Source: Moraxella atlantae NBRC 14588
GTDB lineage: Bacteria > Pseudomonadota > Gammaproteobacteria > Pseudomonadales > Moraxellaceae
NCBI RefSeq assembly: GCF_001591265.1
Contig: NZ_BCUL01000010.1
Location: 1 to 64,000, forward strand
Direction of reading: 5' to 3'
DNA: 64,000 nt
Part shown: positions 27,610 to 38,259 of the stretch, in pieces
Layout of the letters: each line of letters opens with the position of its first letter
How positions within the stretch are numbered: the first letter of the stretch is position 1
The notes under the pieces: generated by a model
The model's database searches: none
Seen by the model: the letters and a program-made list of their open reading frames with translations, nothing else
What the model was told of the DNA's origin: nothing
Position numbers and translations under genes: made by a program

Positions 27610-29181
27610 TTAATCAGCGTCTGATATCGCCATCAAGACAGGTTCAACTTTAACCAATGTAATTCGCGTCGGTGTGGTTTGCAAAATAGTAAAGCGATAG
27701 CCATCAGCGGTCACGCTTTGATTGACCTCAGGCATATCCGTCAGCTGAGCGATAAGATAGCCGCCAATGGTTAGCTGCTCAGCATCCATCAACAAATCAG
27801 GTTCATTGAGCTCCAAACGTAGCTGATACAAGCTTGCCGTACCCTCAACAATCCAGCCATCGTCTTGGCGCATGATTTCAGGCGTTTCATCCTCGTCGGG
27901 GAATTCGCCTGCAATCGCTTCAAGCACATCCAGCGGTGTTACAAGACCTGCCACTTGTCCGTACTCATCAATCACCATCGCCAAGTTGCCTTTGGCATTT
28001 TTGAGCATATTAAGCAGCTTTAGGTTGTCGATATTCTCTGACACGAATACAGGTTGTTGTTTGGCAAGAAGTGGCTTGATGGCGGCTTCTAAGTTTGCCA
28101 CATTATGCTCAAGCGCATTTAAAATATCCTTGGCGCGTACCACCCCAAGTACCTTGTCAATGCTATCACGGCATACAGGAAACAAACTGTGCGGTGTATC
28201 AAGCAGCTGATGGCGGATATCCTCACGGCTGGCGTTGATATTGACCCAAGAGATCTCAGCGCGCGGTGTCATGATGGTTTGCACATCACGGTCATTGAGT
28301 GCCAACACACCGCTAATCATATAGCGCTCTTCTTCGGCAAATGGCAGGCTATCGACATCAAACGGTGCAGGCGTTTCTTCATCCTCGCTGACTTCTTGTG
28401 TCTTACCACCCATGAGGCGCAAAATCGCATCTGCCGTGCGGTCACGCAGTGGGATTTGGTTTTCGTAGCGGGTGCGGTTACGAATCGCAAATTGATTAAA
28501 CGCCTCGATGAGGATTGAAAACCCAATGGCAGCGTACAGATAACCTTTAGGAATATGAAAGCCTAAGCCCTCGACAATCAAGCTAAAGCCGATCATTAAC
28601 AAAAAGCTTAGACACAAAATCACCACAGTGGGGTGACGACCGACAAACTCGGTAAGCGCCTTTGATGCCAGCACCATGATACACATGGCAATCACCACCG
28701 CCGCCATCATGATCGGCAGTTGTTTGACCATGCCAACGGCAGTAATCACCGCATCAAATGAGAACACCGCATCCAAAATGACGATTTGTGTTACCACCGC
28801 AGCAAAGCTTGCGTGCACCTGATTGCCGCCTGTCTGCTCAGGTTTACCCTCAAGGCGTTCGTGCAGCTCGGCGGTTGCCTTAAACAACAAGAAAAATCCA
28901 CCGACAATCAAAATTAAATCGCGCAGCGAAAAATCAAAACGCCCAAAGCTGATAATCGGATCTGTCAAAGTAATCAGCCACGACATGATGGACAGCAAAA
29001 ACAGCCGAGTAATCAACGCCAACATTAAGCCAACGTTGCGTGCTTTGTTGCGTTGTTTGGGTGGCAGTTTATTGGCTAAAATCGCGATAAATACCAAATT
29101 GTCGATGCCCAGCACCAGCTCAAGCACCACCAATGTGGCAAGACCCAACCAAGCGGATGGGTCGGTCAGAAGTTCAATCAT
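27610..29181 (-). CDS. TerC-family membrane protein with CBS and CorC domains (YegH/YoaE-like)
   Basis: 523-residue inner-membrane protein. Residues about 1-235 are a TerC domain with seven hydrophobic segments and the acidic motif [13 protein letters not shown] and its repeat [12 protein letters not shown]. Two CBS domains (about 305-425, [26 protein letters not shown] onward) and a C-terminal CorC/HlyC domain follow, beginning [12 protein letters not shown]. This matches E. coli YoaE/YegH. TerC proteins are linked to metal (Mn) export and tellurite resistance. The substrate here is inferred only by family. No yybP-ykoY riboswitch was seen upstream. Confidence 0.88.
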   Translation of the reverse strand: MIELLTDPSAWLGLATLVVLELVLGIDNLVFIAILANKLPPKQRNKARNVGLMLALITRLFLLSIMSWLITLTDPIISFGRFDFSLRDLILIVGGFFLLFKATAELHERLEGKPEQTGGNQVHASFAAVVTQIVILDAVFSFDAVITAVGMVKQLPIMMAAVVIAMCIMVLASKALTEFVGRHPTVVILCLSFLLMIGFSLIVEGLGFHIPKGYLYAAIGFSILIEAFNQFAIRNRTRYENQIPLRDRTADAILRLMGGKTQEVSEDEETPAPFDVDSLPFAEEERYMISGVLALNDRDVQTIMTPRAEISWVNINASREDIRHQLLDTPHSLFPVCRDSIDKVLGVVRAKDILNALEHNVANLEAAIKPLLAKQQPVFVSENIDNLKLLNMLKNAKGNLAMVIDEYGQVAGLVTPLDVLEAIAGEFPDEDETPEIMRQDDGWIVEGTASLYQLRLELNEPDLLMDAEQLTIGGYLIAQLTDMPEVNQSVTADGYRFTILQTTPTRITLVKVEPVLMAISDAD

Positions 29182-29371
29182 GTCGGCAAATGGTCGTAGA
29201 AAATTGCAGTGGTTGGAGGGTTACTTATGTAAATTTTAAATGATACGCCAAGTTAATTCTAAAAATTGACGCTAGCATACCACAACACTTGACAATTTTA
29301 ATAAGCAAATTGTTGTCATTCGTTTGCAGCGATTCAATCGTTTTTAAACAAAATAGCAGGTGCGCGAACAA

Positions 29372-30673
29372 TCACTGATTATCAACCCGATACCGCGCTG
29401 ACAACGCATGCGCCATCAAGTTTTCATGCTGTGCCAAAAGATCTGCTGTGCGTGCCAGCAGCTGCGCGCCGTCATGCGTGCAATGAATAATAGACGATTT
29501 TTTTTGAAAATCATACACACCAAGCGGTGAGCTAAACCGCGCTGTCCCTGATGTTGGCAACACATGGTTGGCACCTGCGCAATAATCGCCGATTGCCTCG
29601 GGGGTATAACGACCCATAAAAATCGCCCCTGCATGACGGATAGCGCCCGCCATCGCTTCGGGATCATCAATCGATAACTCCAAATGCTCAGGCGCAACTT
29701 GGTTAATCACTTGCACCGCTTCGGCGCGGTCACGTACCAAAATTAGCGCCCCACGGTTGTCGGTAGCCGTGCGCGCGATATCAGCTTTAGGCAGCGTCGC
29801 CAATGCGTGCTTGATTTCGCGTTGCACGGCATCCAACAGCGTTTGACTAGTAGTCACAAAAATCGCTTGCGCCACCGTGTCGTGCTCAGCTTGTGACAAC
29901 AAATCCATCGCCAGCCAATCAGCACGATCGGCAGGCGCGCCCTCCGCATATACCAGCACCTCAGACGGCCCGGCTATCATGTCAATACCCACTTGTCCAA
30001 ACACCGCGCGTTTGGCCGCCGCGACGTATTTATTACCAGGGCCTGTGATTTTATCCACGCGTGCAATGCTTGCCGTGCCATACGCCAATGCCGCCACCGC
30101 TTGCGCCCCACCGATGGTAAACACGGTATCAACGCCTGCCACATGCGCCGCCGCCAGCACCAAGGGGTTAAGCTTGCCATCGGGAGCAGGTACCACCATC
30201 ACGATACGCCCAACGCCTGCCACCTTAGCAGGAATGGCATTCATCAATACCGATGACGGATAGCTTGCCAACCCACCAGGAACATAAATGCCCACACTAT
30301 CTAGTGCGGTCACCTGTTGCCCAAGCGTATTGCCCAAAGCGTCTTGGTACGTCCAGCTATGCTGCACTTGACGCTGATGAAAATCAAAAATCCGTGCTGC
30401 AGCAAGCGTGAGCGCGTCTTTGACCTTGGCATCTAAACCATCAAACGCTTGCTTGAGCGCGTCAGCAGAGAGCTGTAATTGTGCCATACAGGTGGCAGGA
30501 TGGCGGTCAAACTGCTGCGTCAACGCCAACACCGCCGCGTCACCGTCACGGCGCACCTGTGCGATGATGTCATCCACCGCTTGCACCACGCTGGCATCGG
30601 TTACGCTGTCAAATGCCAACAGCGCGGCAAGTTGATTGGCAAAATCGGGGCTTTGGCTGGATAACACACGCAT
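29372..30673 (-). CDS. hisD: Histidinol dehydrogenase
   Basis: Zinc-dependent enzyme of the last two steps of histidine synthesis (histidinol to histidine with 2 NAD). The 433 residues match E. coli HisD (434). Visible are [22 protein letters not shown], the catalytic Glu-His in VAPEHLEL, and zinc-binding region text [18 protein letters not shown]. The ATG at 30673 is chosen, with AAGGAA upstream; a TTG at 30703 would add ten odd residues. It is separated from hisC and hisG and divergent from poxB across a 309-base region. Confidence 0.95.
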   Translation of the reverse strand: MRVLSSQSPDFANQLAALLAFDSVTDASVVQAVDDIIAQVRRDGDAAVLALTQQFDRHPATCMAQLQLSADALKQAFDGLDAKVKDALTLAAARIFDFHQRQVQHSWTYQDALGNTLGQQVTALDSVGIYVPGGLASYPSSVLMNAIPAKVAGVGRIVMVVPAPDGKLNPLVLAAAHVAGVDTVFTIGGAQAVAALAYGTASIARVDKITGPGNKYVAAAKRAVFGQVGIDMIAGPSEVLVYAEGAPADRADWLAMDLLSQAEHDTVAQAIFVTTSQTLLDAVQREIKHALATLPKADIARTATDNRGALILVRDRAEAVQVINQVAPEHLELSIDDPEAMAGAIRHAGAIFMGRYTPEAIGDYCAGANHVLPTSGTARFSSPLGVYDFQKKSSIIHCTHDGAQLLARTADLLAQHENLMAHALSARYRVDNQ

Positions 30674-30982
30674 TTTTTCACATTCCTTGACAAAATTTTG
30701 CAAACTTCGTTGGCTAATATACTACTATATTACAGATTCATACAGCGATTGGGGGTAAAATTTATCACGAAACATGCCGCACAACCAGTCACACAATTGG
30801 ATATAAGCCAAAACTTGATTGAACACTGTGCTACGTATTATTATCGTGTGAGCTGCTGTATAAATAAAACTGCTGCTCGCGTGATGATCGATACAAATAT
30901 TTTATAAACGATTTAAAAAATTTATATCTTAACCACCCAACCAACTACCAATTTTAATCAACCACAATATAAGGACAACACC
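30674..30982. promoter_or_regulatory. Divergent hisD/poxB promoter region
   Basis: A 309-base AT-rich spacer. For poxB, TTGATT (30815-30820) with TATTAT at 15 or 18 bases is a plausible promoter. For hisD there are several TATA-rich boxes around 30715-30735 without a clear -35. A 69-codon open frame at 30698-30907 lacks a ribosome-binding site and coding character. I see no riboswitch, attenuator peptide or operator that I can name. Confidence 0.35.
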
Positions 30983-32710
30983 ATGTCAGCATTTTCGATT
31001 GCCGATTTACTGGTTAAAACGCTTGCCGATGCAGGCGTAGAGCGCATTTGGGCGATTACGGGCGACAGCCTCAACGGTTTTAATGACAGTATCCGCCGCG
31101 ATGGGCGTATTCGTTGGATGCATGTACGTCACGAAGAAAGCGCAGCGTTTGCCGCAGGCGCGGATGCCGCCATTACAGGTAAAATCGCCGTGTGTGCAGG
31201 CAGTAGCGGTCCTGGTAACTTACATCTAATCAACGGCTTGTATGATTGTAAGCGCAATCACGTACCTGTGCTTGCCATTGCTTCACATATCCCTGCCAGT
31301 GAAATCGGTTTAAACTACTTCCAAGAAACTCACCCTGAGCTGATTTTCCGTGAATGTAGCGATTTTGTTGAGCTCATTAGCAGTGAAAAACAAATGCCAG
31401 AACTGCTACAACGCGCGCTAAACGTCGTCGTGGGACAGCGCGGCGTGGCGGTGTTGGTGCTACCGGGGGATATCAGCACGCGGCCTGTACTAGACCCCAA
31501 AGCAGGCGAGTGGGTGCCACCACGCTTGCCACGTGTAGTACCAACCGAAGAGGATCTAACCACCATGCAGCTATTGCTAAGCCGTGACAAAAACGTCACC
31601 ATCTTGGCAGGTTCTGGCTGTGCAGGCGCACATGATGAAGTCGTTGCCTTGGCTGCCAAACTCAACGCGCCGATTGTCCACGCTTTTCGCGGTAAAGAAT
31701 ACCTAGAATGGGACAATCCGTATGACGTTGGTATGACAGGCTTAATCGGTTTTTCATCGGGCTATCACGCGATGATGAACGCCGATACCTTGCTTATGTT
31801 GGGTACGGATTTTCCGTATCGCATGTTCTATCCAAAAGGTAAAACCGTTATTCAAGTCGATGTCAATCCGCAAGCCTTAGGTCGTCGTACGACGCTTACA
31901 CTGGGTGTGTTGGCAGATGTTAAAGAAACCCTAACCGCACTGCTGCCACGTCTAGAGCAAAACACCGATCGCACATTCTTGGATAATGCGCTAGATAACT
32001 ATGCCAAAGCGCGTCAAGGCTTGGATGACCTTGCCACCCCAACCGATGACGGCAAGCCACTGCATCCACAATATATCATGAAAGTCGTCAGTGAGCTGGC
32101 AGATGATGATGCGATTTTCACCGCCGATGTTGGCTCACCTGTTGTTTGGGCAGCGCGTTATCTTAAAATGAACGGCAAACGCCGCTTGCTTGGATCATTC
32201 AACCATGGCTCAATGGCAAACGCTATGCTACAAGCGATGGGCGCACAAGCTGCCGCGCCAGACCGTCAAGTCATCAGTATGTCGGGTGATGGTGGTTTGA
32301 CCATGATGATGGGCGAGCTTTTGACCTTGGTACAAATGCAACTACCTGTCAAAATCATCGTTCACAACAACGCAAGTTTAGGCTTTGTTGAGCTTGAAAT
32401 GAAAGCCATGGGCTACCTTGACTACGCGGTGGATTTAAAGAACCCGAACTTTGCGGCGATGGCACAAGCGATGGGGCTGACAGGCTACCGTGTCGAAAAT
32501 GCCAAAGACTTGCGCCCGACACTTGAGGCGGCATTCGCCCACCCAGGTCCTGTTTTGGTCGATGTTGTCACCGAAGCGCAAGAATTGATCATGCCACCAC
32601 ACATTGACCTTGAGCAAGTCAAAGGCTTTGGCTTGTACATGATGAAAGCTGTGCTAAATGGTCGTGGTAACGAATTGATCGAATTGGGTGAAGTCAATTT
32701 GCTGCGTTAA
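30983..32710 (+). CDS. poxB: Pyruvate dehydrogenase (quinone), PoxB-type
   Basis: ThDP- and FAD-dependent peripheral membrane enzyme that decarboxylates pyruvate to acetate and CO2 and passes electrons to ubiquinone. The 575 residues match E. coli PoxB (572). The catalytic Glu is in HEESAAFAAGADA, and the ThDP/Mg motif begins GDGGLTMMMGEL and ends VHNNASLGF. The C-terminal end is the probable lipid-activated membrane tail. AAGGA stands at proper spacing before the ATG. It ends at a terminator that has been invaded by an insertion-sequence relic. Confidence 0.95.
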   Translation: MSAFSIADLLVKTLADAGVERIWAITGDSLNGFNDSIRRDGRIRWMHVRHEESAAFAAGADAAITGKIAVCAGSSGPGNLHLINGLYDCKRNHVPVLAIASHIPASEIGLNYFQETHPELIFRECSDFVELISSEKQMPELLQRALNVVVGQRGVAVLVLPGDISTRPVLDPKAGEWVPPRLPRVVPTEEDLTTMQLLLSRDKNVTILAGSGCAGAHDEVVALAAKLNAPIVHAFRGKEYLEWDNPYDVGMTGLIGFSSGYHAMMNADTLLMLGTDFPYRMFYPKGKTVIQVDVNPQALGRRTTLTLGVLADVKETLTALLPRLEQNTDRTFLDNALDNYAKARQGLDDLATPTDDGKPLHPQYIMKVVSELADDDAIFTADVGSPVVWAARYLKMNGKRRLLGSFNHGSMANAMLQAMGAQAAAPDRQVISMSGDGGLTMMMGELLTLVQMQLPVKIIVHNNASLGFVELEMKAMGYLDYAVDLKNPNFAAMAQAMGLTGYRVENAKDLRPTLEAAFAHPGPVLVDVVTEAQELIMPPHIDLEQVKGFGLYMMKAVLNGRGNELIELGEVNLLR

Positions 32711-32738
32711 TCACGGCTCATCACGAGCAAAAGCGCAT

Positions 32739-32828
32739 AAAAAAACCGCCTAGTAATGAACTGTACCCTAAAAATTAGACTATTAGTGTCCAACTTCTAG
32801 GGTGCAGTTCAAAGCTGAGCGGTTTTTT
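32739..32828 (+). terminator. Terminator of poxB, split by an insertion-sequence relic
   Basis: AAAAAACCGC (about 32739-32749) and GCGGTTTTTT (about 32819-32828) are the arms of a typical intrinsic terminator 30 bases after the poxB stop. The 55-base relic at 32757-32811 occupies its loop. The relic is itself an inverted repeat, so the RNA can still fold as one long stem. Confidence 0.65.
32757..32811. mobile_element. Fused ends of an IS3-like insertion sequence
   Basis: The segment begins TGAACTGTACCCTA and ends TAGGGTGCAGTTCA. Read inward from each end, the two arms agree at 20 of the first 25 bases, and four of the five differences are transitions. The TG...CA ends and sequence resemble terminal repeats of IS3-family elements. 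No transposase sequence remains between the two ends, so this is a solo two-end relic or a tiny MITE. An AA flanks both sides; no longer target duplication is visible. Confidence 0.6.
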
Positions 32829-32830
32829 AT

Positions 32831-32877
32831 CGTCTGGGAGCAGCGATCCCCTACCTTTAGGGAGGGGAGGAGGTCAA
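32831..32877 (+). mobile_element. 3' relic of a tnpB element at the hisG 3' end
   Basis: The plus strand reads codons for RLGAAIPYL-stop (32831-32860), matching the end RLVEGIPSL-stop of the intact tnpB at 52571. The same hairpin and end follow (CTTTAGGGAGGGGAGGA then GTCAA). Only the last nine codons and the right end survive. It begins right after the TTTTTTAT of the poxB terminator and ends 2 bases before the hisG stop codon. Confidence 0.75.
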
Positions 32878-32879
32878 AT

Positions 32880-33527
32880 CTATTTGCGCTTTTCGACGCT
32901 ATCTTGTAACTGCTGCAAAATCGGCGCAAATAGCGGAAATTTGCGCTTGTAGCTGACTTGATTGACAATCAAGCGTGACGATACTTGGCAGATTTCATCA
33001 CGCGGCTCAAGTCCATTGGCGCGTAACGTGTTGCCCGTATCGACCACATCCACAATCAAATCACCCAAACCAACCAGCGGAGCCAGCTCCATTGAACCAT
33101 ACAGCTTGATGATATCTACCTGCACGCCTTGACTGGCAAAATAACGCCGCGCCACATTGACATATTTGGTGGCAATGCGCAAACGACGATGGGGAAGTGG
33201 CTGTCCTTTGACACCTGCCGTCATTAAGCGACATTTGGCAATATTTAAATCCAGTAGCTCATACAGATTGCTTGCACCATGCTCAAGTAGCACATCTTTG
33301 CCTGCCACACCAAAATCTGCCGCGCCATGCTCGACATACGTCGGCACATCGCTGGCACGCAAAATCAACACGCGCACATCGGGGTGAGTGGTGGTAAAAA
33401 TGAGTTTACGCGAAGCCTCAACATCTTCGGTCAAAGCAATGCCAGCATCGGCAAGCAGTGGTAAGGTGTCGTTTAAAATACGCCCTTTTGACAATGCAAG
33501 TGTCAAGCCGTGATAGGTATTGCTCAT
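32880..33527 (-). CDS. hisG: ATP phosphoribosyltransferase, short form (HisG-S)
   Basis: First enzyme of histidine synthesis (ATP + PRPP to phosphoribosyl-ATP). The 215-residue product starts [17 protein letters not shown]. It has the periplasmic-binding-like core [19 protein letters not shown] and the PRPP-binding loop around [18 protein letters not shown]. The length fits the short form, which lacks the C-terminal regulatory domain and requires HisZ; hisZ is not in the window. The ATG at 33527 has GAGGG upstream, overlapping the murA stop, so it is coupled to murA. A transposon relic ends two bases from its stop codon. Confidence 0.94.
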   Translation of the reverse strand: MSNTYHGLTLALSKGRILNDTLPLLADAGIALTEDVEASRKLIFTTTHPDVRVLILRASDVPTYVEHGAADFGVAGKDVLLEHGASNLYELLDLNIAKCRLMTAGVKGQPLPHRRLRIATKYVNVARRYFASQGVQVDIIKLYGSMELAPLVGLGDLIVDVVDTGNTLRANGLEPRDEICQVSSRLIVNQVSYKRKFPLFAPILQQLQDSVEKRK

Positions 33528-33537
33528 GGTGTTGCCC

Positions 33538-35050
<1,513 letters not shown>

Positions 35051-35165
35051 CGGGCTTAACCTAGAAATTTTTATCAAACAAAAAGAATCTAACCAACTGG
35101 CTATCAGCTAGCTAGCATAGCATATTTGCCAAATAGACGGCAAAATTTTGTCATGCTGATCGGCA

Positions 35166-35582
35166 TTAATATTCAGCATCAAACGCTGCGACCATCCATT
35201 TAGCAATAGTAGAATAAGCGTTGTCAATGCCAATAGAGGTGTCAAAACTTACCACATCAAACCGCACCTCACACGCAGCAAATTCATCATGCGCTTGCAA
35301 AAATGCTTGCGCCGTTGCCAGTAGTTTGCGCCGTTTGGTTGGCGTAATGCTGTCTAAAGCGGTACCAAAACGGCTAGGTCTGCGCTGACGCACCTCGACA
35401 AACACCAAACACGGCGGCTGTGTTGCGGCTATGGGCGGTGCCAGCATGACCAAATCCAGCTCGCCAATGGCTGGGCAGTGCCAGTTTTTGGCAACCAGCT
35501 GCAGGCCGTGTTGCTGCAAATAATCACAGGCTAGCTGCTCAAAATATGCACCTTGCTGTTGGCGTGGGCTGGCTAGTTTCAT
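35166..35582 (-). CDS. yraN: UPF0102 protein YraN (endonuclease-like fold)
   Basis: 138-residue YraN-family protein. The family has a PD-(D/E)XK nuclease-like fold and an uncertain role, possibly DNA processing. Core motifs are GAYFEQLACDYLQQHG, IGELDLVM (the acidic residue) and VFVEVRQR (the E-x-K-like arm, here Glu-Val-Arg). The usual Lys of the motif is Arg, as in many members. The family often sits beside rsmI; here it is about 10 kb away. It is downstream of the tRNA operon terminator. Confidence 0.85.
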   Translation of the reverse strand: MKLASPRQQQGAYFEQLACDYLQQHGLQLVAKNWHCPAIGELDLVMLAPPIAATQPPCLVFVEVRQRRPSRFGTALDSITPTKRRKLLATAQAFLQAHDEFAACEVRFDVVSFDTSIGIDNAYSTIAKWMVAAFDAEY

Positions 35583-35601
35583 GGAGATATTTTAAAATTT
35601 T

Positions 35602-35637
35602 GCCAAAAAAAACGCCAAATCAGGGGTGATTTGGCGT
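35602..35637 (-). terminator. Terminator of the tRNA-Val-Asp operon
   Basis: On the minus strand CGCCAAATCA and TGATTTGGCG form a 10-bp stem around CCCC, followed by eight T. It lies between tRNA-Asp and yraN. Confidence 0.9.
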
Positions 35638-35675
35638 ATAAACTGGTAGTATATATAATACGATCGTTTTTAGTA

Positions 35676-35752
35676 TGGCGCAGCGGACGGGACTCGAACC
35701 CGCGACCCCCGGCGTGACAGGCCGGTATTCTAACCAACTGAACTACCGCTGC
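35676..35752 (-). tRNA. tRNA-Asp (anticodon GTC)
   Basis: 77-base cloverleaf on the minus strand. The acceptor GCAGCGG pairs with CCGCTGC, and CCA is encoded. The anticodon arm is CGGCCTGTCACGCCG (anticodon GTC) and the T-loop is GGGTTCGAGTCCC. Confidence 0.96.
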
Positions 35753-35815
35753 AAAACTGTTTCAACGCTGATCTACTTGTCCAATGCAAATTGCCACAAA
35801 GCGGATTACCAAGAA

Positions 35816-35891
35816 TGGTGGGTGGTAACGGGATCGAACCGCTGACCCTCTGCTTGTAAGGCAGATGCTCTACCAACTGAGCTAACCACCC
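35816..35891 (-). tRNA. tRNA-Val (anticodon TAC)
   Basis: 76-base cloverleaf on the minus strand. The acceptor GGGTGGT pairs with ACCACCC, and CCA is encoded. The anticodon arm is TCTGCCTTACAAGCAGA (anticodon TAC) and the T-loop is CGGTTCGATCCCG. It is the first gene of the operon with tRNA-Asp. Confidence 0.96.
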
Positions 35892-35910
35892 GCGTTGTCT
35901 GTGAGAGCGT

Positions 35911-35938
35911 ATTATAAAGATTTTTATTCTTGCGTCAA
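35911..35938 (-). promoter_or_regulatory. Promoter of the tRNA-Val-Asp operon
   Basis: On the minus strand TTGACG (35938-35933), 16 bases, then a perfect TATAAT (35916-35911), 19 bases before the tRNA-Val 5' end. Between 35939 and 36251 I see only AT-rich sequence without a gene. Confidence 0.82.
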
Positions 35939-36251
35939 GCACTTTTTGCAAAAATTTTGCCTAAGATTGCAAATTTTTGCATTTGCTTAGTGGTTTTGTG
36001 TTTTGGGCAAGGTTTGCTAACACAATACACGCAATAAATTGCCGTATTTTCATCAATTTGTCATATCTGAGGCGTATCATGATTTTAAAACAGAGCGCAG
36101 CCAGATGATTAAAACTCTGAACAGGTATTGATAACAAGGTACAATGCCGCGCGAGACTAAATGCGATAATGATCATAACACGTACCCAAAACAATAATAT
36201 CCGCATAACAATAACAACAACGCGATAATAACTATAACATCCCTAAGCTTG

Positions 36252-37391
36252 TCACCCAAAGGATTTAATTCCCCCGATTAAATCCTTTTTATTTTTTGTC
36301 TTTATCAAAGCTTGATAAAGTGATTTGCCCAACGCATACGCCAAATTGACGGGTACAGCATTACCGATTTGTTTGTATTGCTGGGTCATGCTGCCGCAAA
36401 ATTGCCAATTGTCAGGAAAAGTTTGGATGCGTGCATATTCACGCACAGTTAATGGGCGAGTTTCATCAGGGTGACAACGCTCGGTTTGGTTTTGTGCAGG
36501 TGAGCAAGTTAAGGTCAGACTAGGTTCATCCCATGCCAATCTCCGCGCCAATCCCGTTTTACCACCGCCTAAAAAATAGCTTTTTTTCATGTACGCACGG
36601 GCGATGTCATCGGGCAAATCACGCCAATAGCCACCTGAAGGCACCAAGTCCATGACTGCTTTTTTGTGCGCAGGATAGACTTGTCCTTGGGAGGGTGGGA
36701 CATCGCAGTCATATAAGCGTCCTTTTTTTAAGCCATCGGCGAGAGTGTATTCAGCGGCCTCAGGCATAGGCCAAACAAAATCGATATCATTGACCAAATC
36801 TTGCCGAATTGCTATTAGTATCAATCGTTCGCGTTTTTGTGGCACACGAAAATATTTGGCATGTAGCACAGTCGGTTTAAGTAGATGATAGCCCACGTCA
36901 TGTATGGCTTGTTGAATGGTCGCTAAGGTTTTACCGCCATCATGATTCAGCAAGCCGCGTACGTTTTCGCCCAGTAACATCTTGGGCTGTATTTCAGACA
37001 CCGCACGGGCAAATTCAAAAAATAGTGTGCCACGTGTATCCTCAAAACCGCCTTTGTTGCCTGCATAAGAAAATGCTTGGCATGGAAAACCGCCTGTTAC
37101 TAAATCAATTCGTCCATAATAAGGGTTAAAATCTAACGTTTCGATAGGTTGCTCAGCGACTTGCCAATGTGGGCGATTGTGACGCAGCGTTTGGCAAGCC
37201 CATTTATCTTTTTCATTGAGCAAAACATGTGAAAATCCTGCTTCCTCAAGTCCTAGTGCCAAACCGCCTGCACCTGCAAATAATTCAATGCTGGTTAGCA
37301 AGTTATTTGAGTAAGCGGCAGACTCAGCGGATCGTGTTTTTGCACCGATATTTGGCATTAAGTCAGCAAACAAATCAGGTGTTTGTGTCAT
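36252..37391 (-). CDS. DNA cytosine-5 methyltransferase of an Eco47II/Sau96I-type system (probably GGNCC)
   Basis: 379-residue m5C methyltransferase with a 30-residue N-terminal tail. Motif I is SIELFAGAGGLALGLE and motif IV GGFPCQAFS with catalytic Cys104. Motif VI is GENVRGLL, motif VIII QKRERLILIAI, and motif X is near IGNAVPVNLAYAL. All look intact. It follows its nuclease gene by three bases (TAA ACG ATG). The GGNCC specificity is inferred from the partner, which resembles Eco47II. The last codons form a 12-bp perfect inverted repeat. Since the nuclease is broken, this is a solitary methyltransferase. Confidence 0.9.
   Translation of the reverse strand: MTQTPDLFADLMPNIGAKTRSAESAAYSNNLLTSIELFAGAGGLALGLEEAGFSHVLLNEKDKWACQTLRHNRPHWQVAEQPIETLDFNPYYGRIDLVTGGFPCQAFSYAGNKGGFEDTRGTLFFEFARAVSEIQPKMLLGENVRGLLNHDGGKTLATIQQAIHDVGYHLLKPTVLHAKYFRVPQKRERLILIAIRQDLVNDIDFVWPMPEAAEYTLADGLKKGRLYDCDVPPSQGQVYPAHKKAVMDLVPSGGYWRDLPDDIARAYMKKSYFLGGGKTGLARRLAWDEPSLTLTCSPAQNQTERCHPDETRPLTVREYARIQTFPDNWQFCGSMTQQYKQIGNAVPVNLAYALGKSLYQALIKTKNKKDLIGGIKSFG
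36258..36296 (+). terminator. Perfect inverted repeat at the methyltransferase 3' end
   Basis: AAAGGATTTAAT (36258-36269) and ATTAAATCCTTT (36277-36288) are perfect 12-bp arms with a 7-base loop. On the plus strand they are followed by TTATTTTTTG, so the structure reads as a terminator in the antisense direction. On the minus strand the repeat lies within the last codons of the methyltransferase and ends in TTTGGG, a poor terminator. Confidence 0.5.
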
Positions 37392-37394
37392 CGT

Positions 37395-38150
37395 TTAGCC
37401 CCATGCAAAATTGTTAAACCCATGATAACTGGCAAATGAAGTGGTGAAGATGTTTTTAAGTAAATCATCGCTCGCAATATCGGCAAGTTCGTTTAGCACG
37501 GTATTTTGGATTATGGTGTCTAAATTGGTTATTGTTAAAACATCATCGACAATTCGGGGTAGATAGCGGCAAAGCTGATAAAAACTATCGGCTTGACCCG
37601 TGGCTAACGCATAAAACTGGTCTATTGACACACGGCGAATTTGCCCACTTGCCCACGACAAATGCTGTTGCCATTGACGCTAACTTGCCACGGAATATTT
37701 TGGCTGCGTTTGGCAATGACTTCAACCAACATACAAGTTGCTTGTGGATTATCAAGCAGCTTACTTTGCATGGCAAGGTAGGTTTTTTTGGGCGGATGAT
37801 GAATTCATCGTGTTGTGTTTATTTTTCATTTCAACAAAAATTTGCTGAGCTTCGTTCACCACATCAAAGCCCACAAGCGGCACATGCCAACCATCAATGT
37901 ATTGAAAAAGATTTTGGTGAAAGTAGCCAATATGATTATTGTTAGATTTGTCCAGTTGGCGAATGACCTCACTTTCGATAATCTCTGACCAACTTTGCTG
38001 ATAGATTTTGGCATCAAAAGTCAGTTTGATGGGGTCAATGATATTTCTTTGAAAATCATTGAGCGTGATAATAGAGCGATATTTTTCAACCGTTTGTTTG
38101 ACGTGTTGAAAAATTGCTTCGTCGCTGATAAAGCCGAGCTGATAAGTCAT
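37395..38150 (-). pseudogene. Frameshifted Eco47II-type restriction endonuclease
   Basis: From ATG 38150 the frame reads MTYQLGFISDEAIFQHVKQT onward to KNKHNTMNSSSAQK, as in Eco47II-family (GGNCC) enzymes, then leaves the frame at a seven-A run (37789-37783) and stops at 37761. In the next frame TYLAMQSKLLDNPQATCMLV up to WQVSVNGNS continues the family. A second shift near 37660-37670 leads to SGQIRRVSIDQFYALATG and so on to HGFNNFAWG-stop at 37395. Repairing both gives about 250 residues, as in Eco47II. It is a recent pseudogene, or the A7 tract is phase-variable and the second shift an error. Confidence 0.85.
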
Positions 38151-38170
38151 AATATGCGCCTAAAATGAAT

Positions 38171-38201
38171 TAGCCTTACCAATACAGGTTTGGTAAGGCT
38201 A
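38171..38201 (-). terminator. Perfect 12-bp inverted repeat after ettA
   Basis: TAGCCTTACCAA (38171-38182) and TTGGTAAGGCTA (38190-38201) form a perfect 12-bp stem with a 7-base loop, between the ettA stop and the restriction gene start. On the minus strand only ATTCATTTT follows, so termination would be imperfect. It is probably the ettA terminator, but could be a regulatory site of the restriction operon. Confidence 0.5.
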
Positions 38202-38259
38202 GTCTTTAACAATAGTTGGCAAAAAATGATTGTCTAAGTAACTAAGTCAATCCTTTAAT

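Noticed and set aside
29182-29371. yybP-ykoY manganese riboswitch before the TerC-family gene
   Set aside because: TerC genes often have one, so it was looked for; the conserved core sequence and a matching fold were not seen.
30698-30907. 69-codon open frame between hisD and poxB
   Set aside because: No ribosome-binding site, no coding character, overlaps the divergent promoter region.
32880-33527. HisG truncated by the adjacent transposon relic
   Set aside because: The 215-residue length is normal for the short form and the relic ends two bases outside the stop codon.
37783-37789. Programmed ribosomal frameshifting in the Eco47II-type gene
   Set aside because: The A7 run could slip, but the second shift further on has no slippery sequence, so a full product cannot be made; decay is simpler.
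37532-37945. 137-codon plus-strand open frame opposite the restriction pseudogene
   Set aside because: The minus strand carries convincing Eco47II-family similarity across the same bases; the plus-strand product has no recognisable features.
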